64,000 nt of DNA from JANRKF01 sp964518725 (GTDB lineage Bacteria; Pseudomonadota; Alphaproteobacteria; Rickettsiales; SXRF01), in NCBI GenBank assembly GCA_964518725.1, contig CAZFKP010000001.1:59941-123940 (forward strand), read 5' to 3'. Positions within the stretch are counted from its first letter, which is position 1; each line of letters starts with the position of its first letter. The notes beneath the pieces were generated by a model. It was not told the DNA's origin and did not search any database. It worked only from the letters and a program-made list of their open reading frames with translations. Below are positions 1 through 8,740 of this stretch, piece by piece. The translations under genes and the position numbers were made by a program.

Positions 1-381
1 GCATAAGCTCAGCACGCAGGCGAAATAGGCGGGGCTTGTAAGTGTCGCGCCAGCTTCCCGCAATTCTTTCTCAATGCGCGCAAAAGCAATGGAAAAATCT
101 TTTTTCTCTCCTGCCCAGCGGGCGGAGTAGACGCCAGGTGCTCCACCAATCGCAGGTACGACCAGTCCGGAATCATCCGAGAGCGCGGCCATGCCGGAAG
201 CTTGCATGCAGTGGCGGGCTTTAAGTTCGGCATTTTCAACAAAGGTGGCGCCGGTTTCTTCCGGTTCGTCGATGTTGTGCTCGCCAGCGGAGGTCACGGA
301 AATGCCAAGCGGTGCGAGCAGCTCGCCGATTTCGCGGACTTTCCCCGCATTGTGGCTGGCGATCAGCAGTTCACGGATCAT
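1..381 (-). CDS. rdgB: RdgB/HAM1 non-canonical purine NTP pyrophosphatase (C-terminus cut by window)
   Basis: Hydrolyses dITP, XTP and related deaminated purine nucleotides to monophosphates, keeping them out of DNA. The N-terminal 127 residues are visible. They contain the family's SHNxGK start motif (IASHNAGKVREI), the TFVENAELKAR segment and the SDDSGL motif that binds metal and substrate. The gene runs off the left edge, so about the last third is missing. Its ATG (379–381) overlaps the rph stop by four bases (ATGA), which fixes the start and indicates translational coupling. rph–rdgB is a common proteobacterial pairing. Confidence 0.93.
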   Translation of the reverse strand, partial: MIRELLIASHNAGKVREIGELLAPLGISVTSAGEHNIDEPEETGATFVENAELKARHCMQASGMAALSDDSGLVVPAIGGAPGVYSARWAGEKKDFSIAFARIEKELREAGATLTSPAYFACVLSLC

Positions 382-1103
382 GCCTTGCCCTTGGCAATCG
401 CTTTAGCCTGTGCGTTTGCGAGTTGTTTGATACCTTTTTTCGCGAGCTTGTAGAGTGCTGCCACCTCTTTGTCGGTTACCGGCGCTTCTTCGGCGGTGCA
501 CTGGATTTCGACGATCTTGCCATCGGCGGTGAGGACATAGTTCGCATCCATGGTGGCGGCGCTGTCTTCCGGGTAATCAAGGTCAAGCACCGCATGCCCC
601 TGATAAATGCCGCACGATACGGCGGCGAGTTGGTTGGTGAGTGGCGAGGATTTGAGCGCACCTTTTTTGACCAGCGATTCAAACGCCAGCGCCAGCGCCA
701 CATAGCCGCCGGTGATCGAAGCGCAGCGTGTGCCGCCATCGGCTTCAATGACATCGCAATCAATGATAACCTGCCGTTCGCCGAGCGCTTTCAAATCCAC
801 CACCGAGCGCAGGCTCCGCCCGATCAGCCGCTGGATTTCCTGGGTGCGGCCGGATTGTTTTCCCTTGGCGGCCTCACGCGGAACACGGCTCTCGGTAGCT
901 CGCGGCAGCATGCCGTATTCCGCCGTTACCCAGCCTTTGCCGGTGTTCTTGAGGAAGGGCGGGGTTTTGTCCTCCACTGTAGCGGTGCAGAGTACCTTCG
1001 TGCCGCCGCAGGTGATAAGGCATGAGCCTTCGGCATGACGGCTGACCATCGGCTCGATGCTTACTTTCCTCAGTTCGTTGGCGTTTCGCTTGGATGGGCG
1101 CAT
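378..1103 (-). CDS. rph: Ribonuclease PH
   Basis: Phosphorolytic 3'-to-5' exoribonuclease that trims tRNA 3' ends. The 241-residue length is normal for the family. The N-terminal MRPSKR start, the EYGMLPRAT segment, GRTQEIQRLIGRSLR (RNA/phosphate-binding region) and the DCDVIEADGGTRCASI stretch with the catalytic acidic residues are all present. It overlaps plsC upstream by 34 bases and rdgB downstream by four, so it lies inside a compact leftward operon. No anomalies seen. Confidence 0.96.
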   Translation of the reverse strand: MRPSKRNANELRKVSIEPMVSRHAEGSCLITCGGTKVLCTATVEDKTPPFLKNTGKGWVTAEYGMLPRATESRVPREAAKGKQSGRTQEIQRLIGRSLRSVVDLKALGERQVIIDCDVIEADGGTRCASITGGYVALALAFESLVKKGALKSSPLTNQLAAVSCGIYQGHAVLDLDYPEDSAATMDANYVLTADGKIVEIQCTAEEAPVTDKEVAALYKLAKKGIKQLANAQAKAIAKGKA

Positions 1104-1795
1104 AACCTGCTACTTTCTGTTTCGATGGTTTCTTGCAGTGTCCTTGAAAATTCTTGTTTCGGCAAGCCCGGAGGAATCGGTGGCAGGAAATGGATGGTAA
1201 TTTTCCCTGGTGTTTTTAGGAACGCATTCTTCCCCCAATACACTCCGGAGTTGAGTGCCACGGGGATCACCGGCACGCCAAGCTGGCTGTAGAGGGCGAC
1301 GACACCCGGGTGGTAATCCGGCGCGGCGCCTGGGCGGGTGCGGGTGCCTTCCGGGTAAATGACAATGGTGCGGCCTTCGGCAATGCGCGCCTTTGCATCA
1401 CGTAGCATTTGTTTCATGGTGCTTGCCTTGCCGGAGCGGTCGATGGCGATCATGCCCATGCGCCATAAATACCAGCCCCAGCCGGGAATGCGGAGAAGCT
1501 CGCGCTTCAGTACATAGCACGGCGCATCGAGCAGCACGAGGAACACCAGCGTATCCCATGCGGACTGGTGTTTGGAGGCATAAATCACCGGTTCGTTGGT
1601 GAGGTGTTCGCGCCCCAGCACTTCGTAGCGTATGCCGATCAGACACCGAGCCAGCACCAGCGCGATGCGCGCCCACGGCCTTCCGGCGCGCAGCGATGTT
1701 TTCTGCGACACCAGAAAAAGTGGTGCAAAAATCACCGAGGCAACGAGCGCCCACAGGATGAACAGGATGTTGAAGGCGATACTGCGGAAGATCAT
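1070..1795 (-). CDS. plsC: 1-acyl-sn-glycerol-3-phosphate acyltransferase (PlsC family)
   Basis: Acylates lysophosphatidate to phosphatidate in membrane phospholipid synthesis. I start it at the ATG at 1795, giving 241 residues. That codon overlaps the stop of the upstream DUF218 gene (TGATG), and the protein then opens with a hydrophobic membrane segment (FNILFILWALVASVIFAPLF). A longer frame reaching 1897 would add 34 non-conserved residues. The HX4D catalytic motif (KHQSAWD), the YPEGTRTRPG motif and the VPVIPVALNSG motif are visible. The 3' end overlaps rph. Confidence 0.9.
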   Translation of the reverse strand: MIFRSIAFNILFILWALVASVIFAPLFLVSQKTSLRAGRPWARIALVLARCLIGIRYEVLGREHLTNEPVIYASKHQSAWDTLVFLVLLDAPCYVLKRELLRIPGWGWYLWRMGMIAIDRSGKASTMKQMLRDAKARIAEGRTIVIYPEGTRTRPGAAPDYHPGVVALYSQLGVPVIPVALNSGVYWGKNAFLKTPGKITIHFLPPIPPGLPKQEFSRTLQETIETESSRLCAHPSETPTN

Positions 1796-2409
1796 CAGAT
1801 ACTGCCGTTTTGGAGCATCATGTGGCGCAACTTGGCGGCGATGAGCTTGTGGAATTCCGAAAGGATCAGGTTGCGGGTCTCCGCATCCAGCGCCCATGAA
1901 AGGTCGCTATAATCGCGGGTTCCGACCGGGGCGGGAACCAGCACTACATTATCCGGCAGGAGGGTTTTGAACTCAATCAACGCCCGCGGCATGTGGTAAT
2001 CCGCCGTGACCAGCAGCACCGACCGGTAGTGATGCGAAATAATCCAGTCGGCGCTTTCCTGTGCGTTGCCGATGGTATTCGCGGCTTCGCGGCCAAGGGT
2101 GATGCGCCCGGGCAAGAGCGAGGCAAGCCTGGTGCGTGTTGCCTCCGGCGCTTTCTCCAGCAAATCCTCTAGCGGAACTTCCTTGCCGACACCGCTGATG
2201 AACAACGCTTTGCCGCGTCGTGTGCTGAGTAACTCCAGCCCGTATTCCACCCGTCCACTGCCGCCGGTGAGTACGACGATGCCATCGGCATTTGCCTGTG
2301 GGTCAAGCGTGTAATAATTCGTGTAAATCGCAAATCCGCAGACGGCAGCCACCCAGACAAAAAACAGGAAGACGGTGCAAATGATGGTGCGGAAGACGCT
2401 GCCCATCAT
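1795..2409 (-). CDS. YdcF/SanA-like DUF218 membrane-anchored protein
   Basis: A 204-residue protein of the DUF218 (ElyC/SanA/YdcF) family, whose members act in envelope integrity; the reaction is not established. One N-terminal membrane segment (about residues 7–27) is followed by a Rossmann-like domain with the family motifs IVVLTGGSGR, an ALFISGVG strand, the REAANTIGNAQESADW region and LLVTADYHMPRAL. It sits between ftsX and plsC with four-base and one-base overlaps, an arrangement familiar in alphaproteobacteria and consistent with an envelope role. Confidence 0.8.
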   Translation of the reverse strand: MMGSVFRTIICTVFLFFVWVAAVCGFAIYTNYYTLDPQANADGIVVLTGGSGRVEYGLELLSTRRGKALFISGVGKEVPLEDLLEKAPEATRTRLASLLPGRITLGREAANTIGNAQESADWIISHHYRSVLLVTADYHMPRALIEFKTLLPDNVVLVPAPVGTRDYSDLSWALDAETRNLILSEFHKLIAAKLRHMMLQNGSI

Positions 2410-3284
2410 AGAGTTTTCCGCAGCTGTGCCAGCACGGAATAGCGGGTGGCAAGCAGTACGATCATCCCGCAGGCCAGCGGCATCACCAGCATCAGCGCCA
2501 CATGCGGCATGGCGAAGCCGAAGGAGGGCAGGATCGGCGTATTGATGGCGGCCACCGCACGCCCCAGCGCCCAGAACCCCAATGCAGCGGCAGCTACGCC
2601 AATCGCGGCGGCTTTCAGGCTGATTTTGAAATGTTCATACTGGAACTGGCTGGCGATATAGCCGTCTTCCGCGCCCATGCCATGCAGCAGGCTCACCGTC
2701 CGCTCATGCAGGTGCAGTGAGGCGCGGGCGCTGAACGTAATCATCAGGGTCATTGCACCAAGGATCGTGGCCACCAGTAGCACCGCGAGCCATTGGAGGA
2801 TGTTGATAAATGCTGCAAACACCTCCGCCCAGCTATTATGGGTATCCAGTTCGATCATCGGGTCAATGGCGGCAAGCGAGGATTTCATCGCGGCAGCATC
2901 CAGTTGCGTGCCCTCATGGAGTGTTATTTCCAGCACCACCGGCAGCGCCATGTCGAACAGCGCGTCGCCATCGCCAATCCATGGTGAAAGCAGCCCGCGC
3001 AGCTCGCGCTCCGTGACTTGCTTGACCTCCAAAACTGCCTTGTCCTTGCCAAGCGCGGCTTTCACCCGGCTGGTTTTCTCATCAAGCTTTTCCAGCGAAC
3101 CGGGAATAATCACCGACACCGCGCCGATATAATCCTGCCGGTGAGTACCCACCCAGCTGCCCAACGAGAGAACCAGCGCCAGCAACAGCGTAGCGAGCGC
3201 CACCATGATGCCGATATGCCATGGCAGGAAACGTTGTGCGTCATCCTTGGCAAAGGTGAAGTCAGATTTCATGGCATTATCCAT
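2406..3284 (-). CDS. ftsX: Cell division protein FtsX (permease-like)
   Basis: FtsX is the membrane half of the FtsEX complex, which in other bacteria drives septal peptidoglycan hydrolases. The 292-residue protein has a cytoplasmic start, a membrane segment (about 26–45), a periplasmic loop to about 160, and three further membrane segments (about 163–187, 219–243, 260–283), the expected FtsX layout. The start could instead be the Met at residue 5. The ATPase gene ftsE, normally directly upstream, is absent; the next gene is a divergent GGDEF gene. FtsE may be encoded elsewhere. Confidence 0.8.
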   Translation of the reverse strand: MDNAMKSDFTFAKDDAQRFLPWHIGIMVALATLLLALVLSLGSWVGTHRQDYIGAVSVIIPGSLEKLDEKTSRVKAALGKDKAVLEVKQVTERELRGLLSPWIGDGDALFDMALPVVLEITLHEGTQLDAAAMKSSLAAIDPMIELDTHNSWAEVFAAFINILQWLAVLLVATILGAMTLMITFSARASLHLHERTVSLLHGMGAEDGYIASQFQYEHFKISLKAAAIGVAAAALGFWALGRAVAAINTPILPSFGFAMPHVALMLVMPLACGMIVLLATRYSVLAQLRKTL

Positions 3285-3327
3285 AGCCTATCGGCTGGCG
3301 GTATCAACTTTTTTGTGTTTAAAGAGG

Positions 3328-3356
3328 TTGCAACATTCCGTAAAAACGCCTAGATT
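3328..3356 (+). promoter_or_regulatory. Sigma70-type promoter for the GGDEF gene
   Basis: TTGCAA (3328–3333) and TAGATT (3351–3356) are separated by exactly 17 bases and lie 26 bases before the ATG at 3383. Spacing and sequence fit a housekeeping promoter. Confidence 0.55.
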
Positions 3357-3382
3357 AATAACAAATAACTATTTGGATTAAG

Positions 3383-4504
3383 ATGACTGACGAAGAGTTA
3401 GATGGTGGTGGGGCGAGCGAAATTCCACTTGTCCGGTATCCGTGTTTGCGGGAGTTGTTGTCCTCGGTTGAGATGGTCAAACGGCATCTTGAGCGGCGGT
3501 TAGAAGAGCTGGAGCGAAAAGCTGAAGATAATCCAGCTGAGGATGAGCGCTACCGCAGGATTAGGGAAGAAATATTTAAAGCGATTGTTCTACTCTATAA
3601 AAAGGAATTGCCCCCTGAGCTGAATGACCTGCCACTTGATTTGAATCATTTAAATCCTGAGCAGCAGAGAACCGTTGATGCCGTGCGTCGGCGTTTTGGC
3701 GACAAACTGCCAGAAGGCATGCATTGGACGGAAGGGCTGGAAGCCTTTTTTTCTCGGTTGTTTGAAGAATATAACCGGGACAAAAAAACCGGGCTGCTGT
3801 CACAGGATTTTCTTGAAGATAGCTTGAAGAAGATCATTGACATGCGTAGGGAAAGATTGGGCATCGGCGAGGATGTCAACCCGGTGACGGTGGTTGTCTG
3901 TGACTTGAATCAATTCAAATCCTTCAACACGAATATGGGATATCGCCTGACCGACCAGCTACTGATTTCGATTACCAATCAACTTCGTAGGAATGCCAAT
4001 GAATGGGATTTTGAGGAGCACTTGCCGCTTGCCCGCCTGAACTCAGCAGGGGATGAGTTTTGTTTTATCATGCATTGTAGTGAAGATGAAGCAGCGCGAC
4101 GTATGGAGAAATTAAATACGCTGCTACACAACACGACGTTTGATTTCGTGGATAAAGACGGCGGCAAACATTTTACGGTCAGGGGCGCAACGATGTCTTA
4201 TGGTTGCCATGAACTTGACTCGGATTTAAACAAGGTTGGTGCCCGCGATACGGTCGACAGCGCCCTGCTCAAGGCTGCCGGTAAAATGCAGGAGTTCAAG
4301 GAAGAATTTCCGGAATATGCCAGGGAAATTGCGATGTCACCTACACCCAAGCTCACTAACCACGATGATGCCGGTAAAGCGATTGATTTCCAACGGCAGG
4401 ATGTTTCTAGTTGGACGTTATTATCCAGGACGTTGGTACCTCGGGCGGAACGGGTACGAGAAAGGCAGAAATTGCCCAATGCCAGTGGCTGGATCGCGCC
4501 ATAG
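3383..4504 (+). CDS. GGDEF-family protein with degenerate active site
   Basis: A 373-residue soluble protein. The N-terminal 110 residues are helical and charged with no recognised domain; a GGDEF domain occupies about 130–320. The signature reads AGDEF (RLNSAGDEF) instead of GGDEF. The metal-site motif usually written D(L/I)DxFKxxND reads DLNQFKSFNTN, so the second Asp and the conserved Asn-Asp are altered. Some AGDEF proteins are active cyclases, but the double change makes a c-di-GMP-binding or inactive scaffold role at least as likely. No membrane segment. It is convergent with grpE. Confidence 0.75.
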   Translation: MTDEELDGGGASEIPLVRYPCLRELLSSVEMVKRHLERRLEELERKAEDNPAEDERYRRIREEIFKAIVLLYKKELPPELNDLPLDLNHLNPEQQRTVDAVRRRFGDKLPEGMHWTEGLEAFFSRLFEEYNRDKKTGLLSQDFLEDSLKKIIDMRRERLGIGEDVNPVTVVVCDLNQFKSFNTNMGYRLTDQLLISITNQLRRNANEWDFEEHLPLARLNSAGDEFCFIMHCSEDEAARRMEKLNTLLHNTTFDFVDKDGGKHFTVRGATMSYGCHELDSDLNKVGARDTVDSALLKAAGKMQEFKEEFPEYAREIAMSPTPKLTNHDDAGKAIDFQRQDVSSWTLLSRTLVPRAERVRERQKLPNASGWIAP

Positions 4505-4510
4505 CAACGT

Positions 4511-5092
4511 TTAGGCGTTGGTGTCCACTTGTTTGCTGTCGGTTGCGGCTTTGGTCACGGCCACCATGGCGGGTTTCAGCAAGCGATCATGCATCGCATA
4601 GCCGGCCTGCACCACCTGGATAACGGTACCCGGCTCGGTGCCGGGCTGTTCAACCTGCACCACGGCCTGATGCAGATTATGGTCGAATTTCTCGCCCAGC
4701 GGGTCGATGCGCCGGATGCCGTGGCGCTCAAAAATCCCCACCAGCTCCTGCACCGTCATATCCAACCCATCGCCGACGGTTTTCAGCAGCTCATTGGCTT
4801 CCCGCTTGTCCGGTGTCAGGCTTTCGGCAGCGCGCTTGACGTTCTCAAGTGCATTGACCATGTCGCGGGCAAGGCTGCTGGCAGCGTATTTCGCGGTTTC
4901 CTGCTGGTCGCGCTCGGCACGCTTGCGAACATTCTCGGTCTCGGCGACGGCGCGCACCCATTGCTCTTTCATCTGCGCCAGCTGTTGCTCCAGCCCAGCT
5001 ATCTGGTCGGCGGCAGCATCTTCGGCGGTGGGTTGATCCGGGGGGGTGGAAACGGGTTCTTCAACGGCGGGATTGGAGTCTGGCTTTGTCAT
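4511..5092 (-). CDS. grpE: GrpE nucleotide exchange factor
   Basis: Exchange factor that releases ADP from DnaK. The 193-residue protein has the usual acidic, disordered N-terminus, a long coiled-coil helix (about 28–80, with VRAVAETENVRKRAERD) and the C-terminal beta domain (GIRRIDPLGEKFDHNLHQAV, then VIQVVQAGYAMHDRLLKPAMV). Its usual partner hrcA is not adjacent. The 3' end faces the GGDEF gene with only six bases between the stops. Confidence 0.95.
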   Translation of the reverse strand: MTKPDSNPAVEEPVSTPPDQPTAEDAAADQIAGLEQQLAQMKEQWVRAVAETENVRKRAERDQQETAKYAASSLARDMVNALENVKRAAESLTPDKREANELLKTVGDGLDMTVQELVGIFERHGIRRIDPLGEKFDHNLHQAVVQVEQPGTEPGTVIQVVQAGYAMHDRLLKPAMVAVTKAATDSKQVDTNA

Positions 5093-5235
5093 GGGTACTT
5101 CTTTTGGGTGGATGGAGAGATGGGGTTATACGCTAGGAAATGTGGTGCGGACAGTAAAAATTTCAATATTTATGTTGCAAAAAAACGATTAGTCATTAAG
5201 CACGAGTCATCAGGTACTATTTAAGGAGTTGAATT

Positions 5236-5790
5236 GTGACCATTAATCTAGGACAGAAGCGCACTTGCCTTGGCTGCGCCGCCAAATTTTACGATCTGGG
5301 GAAAAACCCGGCGAAATGCCCAAAATGTGGCACGGTCAACGACATCAATATCGTCGCCCGCCGCCGTACCCGTGCGAAGGCTGCGCTGCCTGGAGATAAT
5401 GACGATCCGCTGCTTAAGGAAAAAGCCAAGATGGAAACCCGCCAGGCCAAAGCTAAAAAGCCTGTGAAGGAAATCGAGGGTGTTGACCTTGACGCATTTG
5501 AGGATATTGAGCCGATCGCCGCCGATGACGACATTGAGGAAATCGAAGAAGACGATATGGAGACGCTCGAAAGCCTCGAAGAGATTGAGGATGGCGACGA
5601 TGATGACGTGGAGGAAGAAATCGACGGCGAGGTATTGATCGACGAGATCGATGAAGGCGATGATGAGGGGGATGAGGAAGAAGAGGAAGATGAGGACGAA
5701 GACGAACGCCCCGCTCGCAAACCCGCCGCGAAACCTGCGAAGAAAACCGTCGCCAAAGCCGCACCGAAGAAACCGGCTAAAAAGCGTTAG
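5236..5790 (+). CDS. TIGR02300-family zinc-ribbon/acidic protein
   Basis: A 184-residue protein of a family found in alphaproteobacteria, function unknown. The N-terminus carries a zinc ribbon (CLGC…CPKCG) with the characteristic FYDLGKNP stretch between the Cys pairs. Residues about 75–155 are extremely rich in Asp and Glu, and the last 30 are a Lys/Ala/Pro tail. The start is GTG at 5236, chosen because AAGGAG (5223–5228) sits seven bases upstream. It lies next to aroA in other alphaproteobacteria too, but here the two genes converge. Confidence 0.85.
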   Translation: MTINLGQKRTCLGCAAKFYDLGKNPAKCPKCGTVNDINIVARRRTRAKAALPGDNDDPLLKEKAKMETRQAKAKKPVKEIEGVDLDAFEDIEPIAADDDIEEIEEDDMETLESLEEIEDGDDDDVEEEIDGEVLIDEIDEGDDEGDEEEEEDEDEDERPARKPAAKPAKKTVAKAAPKKPAKKR

Positions 5791-5822
5791 TTAGCTAGCG
5801 GGAGCTTTAGCAAGAATTCGCG

Positions 5823-7784
5823 TTATTTCTTGCGTTCCATAATGTTCCGTGCTCGCTGGAAAATCTCGCTGGCGTCGGAAGTTGAGGAATCGATGATAAT
5901 GGCGTCGTCCGCCGGGATGAGGGGGGCAGCCTCCCGGTTCTGGTCGCGCTCGTCGCGCTCACGCAGATCTTCCAGCACCGAATCGAACACCACCTCCACC
6001 CCTTCGCCGGAAAGCTCCCGGTGACGGCGCTTGGCGCGGGCGAATAAGGTGGCGGTGATGAAGAATTTGATAGGCGCGTCGGGGCAGACGACCGTGCCGA
6101 TATCGCGCCCGTCGAGCACCGCGCCACGCGGGCTTTTCGCAAAATTACGCTGGTAGTCCAGCAGGGCTTGCCGCACTTCCGGGAATGCGGATACCACCGA
6201 GGCGGCTTTGCCGATGCGTTCCTGCCGCAGGCGCGGATTGGAGAGGTCGTTGATGTCGATGGCGCGCGCGGCAGCGATGGCGGCTTCCTTGTCATGCGGG
6301 TCTTTATCGCCATACACAAGTTTCAGCCCCACCGCCCGGTACAGGCTTCCGGTGTCGAGGTAATCAAGTCCAAAATGCTCGGCGAGGCGGCGGGCGAGGG
6401 TGCCTTTGCCAGATGCCGCCGGACCATCAATTGCCACAACAAAAGGAATGTGCGGCTGCACGCCTCCATGTGCCTTGATGGATGCGCCAAGCTGGTTCAT
6501 CAGCGCGATAAAATTGGGGAAACTAGTCTTGATAGCGTCGGCGTCGTCAACCGTAATTGGCTCGGCGCTCGCCAGCCCCATCACCAGGAATGACATGGCG
6601 ATGCGGTGGTCGAAGCGCGTAGTGATGGTAGCTCCGCCCTTCGGCTTTCCGCCGATGACATAGAGCGTATCACCCTCGGCGCGAGCGCTCACGCCACAGG
6701 CGGTGAGGCTCTCAATGATGGCGTTTAGTCGGTCACTTTCCTTCACGCGCAGTTCAGCCAGGCCGTGCATGACGATTTCACCCTCGGCAAAGGCGGCGGC
6801 GACGGAAAGAATCGGGTACTCATCAATCATCGAAGGTGCCCGTTCGGCAGGCACGGTGACTGCGCGCAACGTGCTGTGGCGCACGCGGATATCGGCGAGT
6901 TTTTCGCCGCCGAGGCTGCGCTCATTTTCATAGGTGAGGTTGGCGCCCATCTCCTTGAGGGTGTTAAACAGCCCGGTGCGTAGCGGGTTCATGCAGATAT
7001 TACGCACCATAATTTCCGAACCGGGGGTGATGAGGGCAGCCACGACGAGAAAGGCGGCGGAAGATGGGTCGCCCGGTACGGTGATTTCACGGTTTCTTGG
7101 CTGTTGTTCTGGTTTGCCGCTGATAGTGATGGCGGTGCCGTCTGCGGTTTGCCTGCGCGTAATCGGTATATCGAAATATTCGAGCATGTTTTCAGTATGG
7201 TCGCGGGTCGCGTGTGGCTCGACGACGGTGGTGGTGCCGGGGGTGTTGAGCGCCGCCAGAAGGATCGCCGATTTGACCTGTGCTGAAGCAACAGGAAGGG
7301 TGTAGGTGATTGGGGAGGGAGTGGCGGTGCCTTTGATCGAGAGCGGTAGTTTTCCCCCGCTGTGGGTCAGGATTTCGGCGCCCGTTTTTTCCAGCGGTAC
7401 AATCACGCGAGCCATGGGGCGCGAGCGCAACGAGTCATCACCGGTAAAAAAACTGGTGAATGGGTAGGGTGCGACAAGCCCCATCAGTAACCGGGTGCTG
7501 GTGCCGGAGTTCCCCATATCCATCACACCCTGGGGTTCCCGCAGCCCGCCGATGCCCACGCCATCAACCTGCCAGCGATCGCCATTTTTTACGATTTTTA
7601 CTCCCATGCTACGCAATGCCGCGGCGGTGTTGAGCACGTCGTCGCCTTCGAGCAGGCCGCGGATGGTGGTGGTGCCGAGCGCCTGTGACGCAAGCATCAG
7701 GGCACGGTGGGAAATCGACTTGTCGCCTGCGACACTAACATCGCCATGCAAGCTGGCGGTAGGTGTGGAGGTGGTAGGCGTCAT
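5823..7784 (-). CDS. aroA-cmk: Bifunctional EPSP synthase–cytidylate kinase fusion
   Basis: One 653-residue polypeptide carries two enzymes. Residues 1 to about 440 are 5-enolpyruvylshikimate-3-phosphate synthase (DKSISHRALM, GNSGTSTRLLMGL, DPSSAAFLVVAALI, DEYPILSVAAAFAEG). Residues about 449–653 are CMP/dCMP kinase (AIDGPAASGKGTLAR P-loop, YLDTGSLYRAVGLK, DGRDIGTVVCPDA). In most relatives these are adjacent separate genes. The ATG at 7784 is preferred over one 11 codons upstream because it overlaps the preceding stop by four bases. rpsA, which often follows cmk, is absent. Similar fusions are known in some proteobacteria. Confidence 0.93.
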   Translation of the reverse strand: MTPTTSTPTASLHGDVSVAGDKSISHRALMLASQALGTTTIRGLLEGDDVLNTAAALRSMGVKIVKNGDRWQVDGVGIGGLREPQGVMDMGNSGTSTRLLMGLVAPYPFTSFFTGDDSLRSRPMARVIVPLEKTGAEILTHSGGKLPLSIKGTATPSPITYTLPVASAQVKSAILLAALNTPGTTTVVEPHATRDHTENMLEYFDIPITRRQTADGTAITISGKPEQQPRNREITVPGDPSSAAFLVVAALITPGSEIMVRNICMNPLRTGLFNTLKEMGANLTYENERSLGGEKLADIRVRHSTLRAVTVPAERAPSMIDEYPILSVAAAFAEGEIVMHGLAELRVKESDRLNAIIESLTACGVSARAEGDTLYVIGGKPKGGATITTRFDHRIAMSFLVMGLASAEPITVDDADAIKTSFPNFIALMNQLGASIKAHGGVQPHIPFVVAIDGPAASGKGTLARRLAEHFGLDYLDTGSLYRAVGLKLVYGDKDPHDKEAAIAAARAIDINDLSNPRLRQERIGKAASVVSAFPEVRQALLDYQRNFAKSPRGAVLDGRDIGTVVCPDAPIKFFITATLFARAKRRHRELSGEGVEVVFDSVLEDLRERDERDQNREAAPLIPADDAIIIDSSTSDASEIFQRARNIMERKK

Positions 7785-8545
7785 TGTTGCGCTCTCGGTG
7801 CGGTTTGTCGTGGGCAATAGGCCGGGATGGTGCGTTTGTCGGTTGCAACGTCAGGGCAGAGGAAGCCGCGTGCCGTTACCAGTACGCTGAATACCAGGCC
7901 GAGGATCATGAGTATGAACAGCATCCATGCGAAGCTGCTGAAAGCGCGCCCGGTGATATACAGCAGGATGCGTTTATGCAGAGGATCTTCGCCGGTATCG
8001 CTGGTTTTAAAGCTTTTAGGGATTGCCTTGCGCGCAACCGCCGGGCCGCTCACCAGCCCATCATTATCGTCTTTTTCAGCCTGTTTTCTTCGGGGTGTCG
8101 CGGAAGATTGTGGTATGAGACGGGAAGTGGCATTGGAGGACTGGGAACTGGTTTTCGGCTGCGCTATGGGTGGTTTTTCAGCCGGAAAGACTACGGTTAG
8201 CTGGCGTCCCATGGGGGTAGTAGAAAAAGACAGCGTATAAGCGGCTTCCGGGGAACTGTCGAGCAGGGTTTTTATCTGCTTGAATAGTGGCGCGGATGCG
8301 AGTGCAGCGGTCAGTTTTTCAGTGCATGCCGGCGTATCCAGCGAGGCGTTTTTCACATATAGTTTTCCGCCATCGTGCTCGGCGACATATTTCACGTCCA
8401 GGCTACAGCTTGCTAGCAAATCATAAGCTAGCCGCGCATCTTTTGCATCCCCCAGCACATACACTGATTGTTCGGTATTCTGCTGGCTCTTGCTGACGGT
8501 CGCGCAGACTAACTGTAACAGGGATTCAAGGGTTTCATGTGGCAT
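7781..8545 (-). CDS. Hypothetical single-span membrane protein upstream of aroA–cmk
   Basis: I do not recognise this 254-residue protein. The N-terminal 120 residues look folded and mixed alpha/beta. A Ser/Gln/Pro-rich linker (about 128–165) follows, and one membrane helix lies near the C-terminus (about 205–228, AWMLFILMILGLVFSVLV). It ends in a short tail with two Cys. With no signal peptide, the N-terminal domain is probably cytoplasmic. The stop overlaps the aroA–cmk start, so the genes are coupled. A TATACG box just upstream of the ATG may serve as -10. Confidence 0.65.
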   Translation of the reverse strand: MPHETLESLLQLVCATVSKSQQNTEQSVYVLGDAKDARLAYDLLASCSLDVKYVAEHDGGKLYVKNASLDTPACTEKLTAALASAPLFKQIKTLLDSSPEAAYTLSFSTTPMGRQLTVVFPAEKPPIAQPKTSSQSSNATSRLIPQSSATPRRKQAEKDDNDGLVSGPAVARKAIPKSFKTSDTGEDPLHKRILLYITGRAFSSFAWMLFILMILGLVFSVLVTARGFLCPDVATDKRTIPAYCPRQTAPRAQQ

Positions 8546-8740
8546 GTGGTTATCGTATAATATATATTATGGAAAATAATGGTGTCATAAGATTCTCCTG
8601 TCTCGAATAACCTAAATTTCCCGGTAGCTCAACGTGATAATTTTAATGCAATCCCATTTCCTGTGAGTGCCAGTAGCTGTTGGTCAGCGAGTTTGGCAAA
8701 CCGTCGTTGATATTCATAATCATAGGTGGAACCCAGAGAG

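Noticed and set aside
312..1025. 237-codon frame antisense to rph
   Set aside because: No family resemblance, and rph on the other strand is certain.
5289..5756. 155-codon Ser-rich frame on the minus strand
   Set aside because: It is the complement of the acidic repeat region of the TIGR02300 gene; poly-Ser is the expected mirror of Asp/Glu codons.
8514..8519. TGTAAC hexamer as a further ECF promoter
   Set aside because: No CGAA at 16–19 bases downstream, and it lies inside a coding region without a stress gene following.
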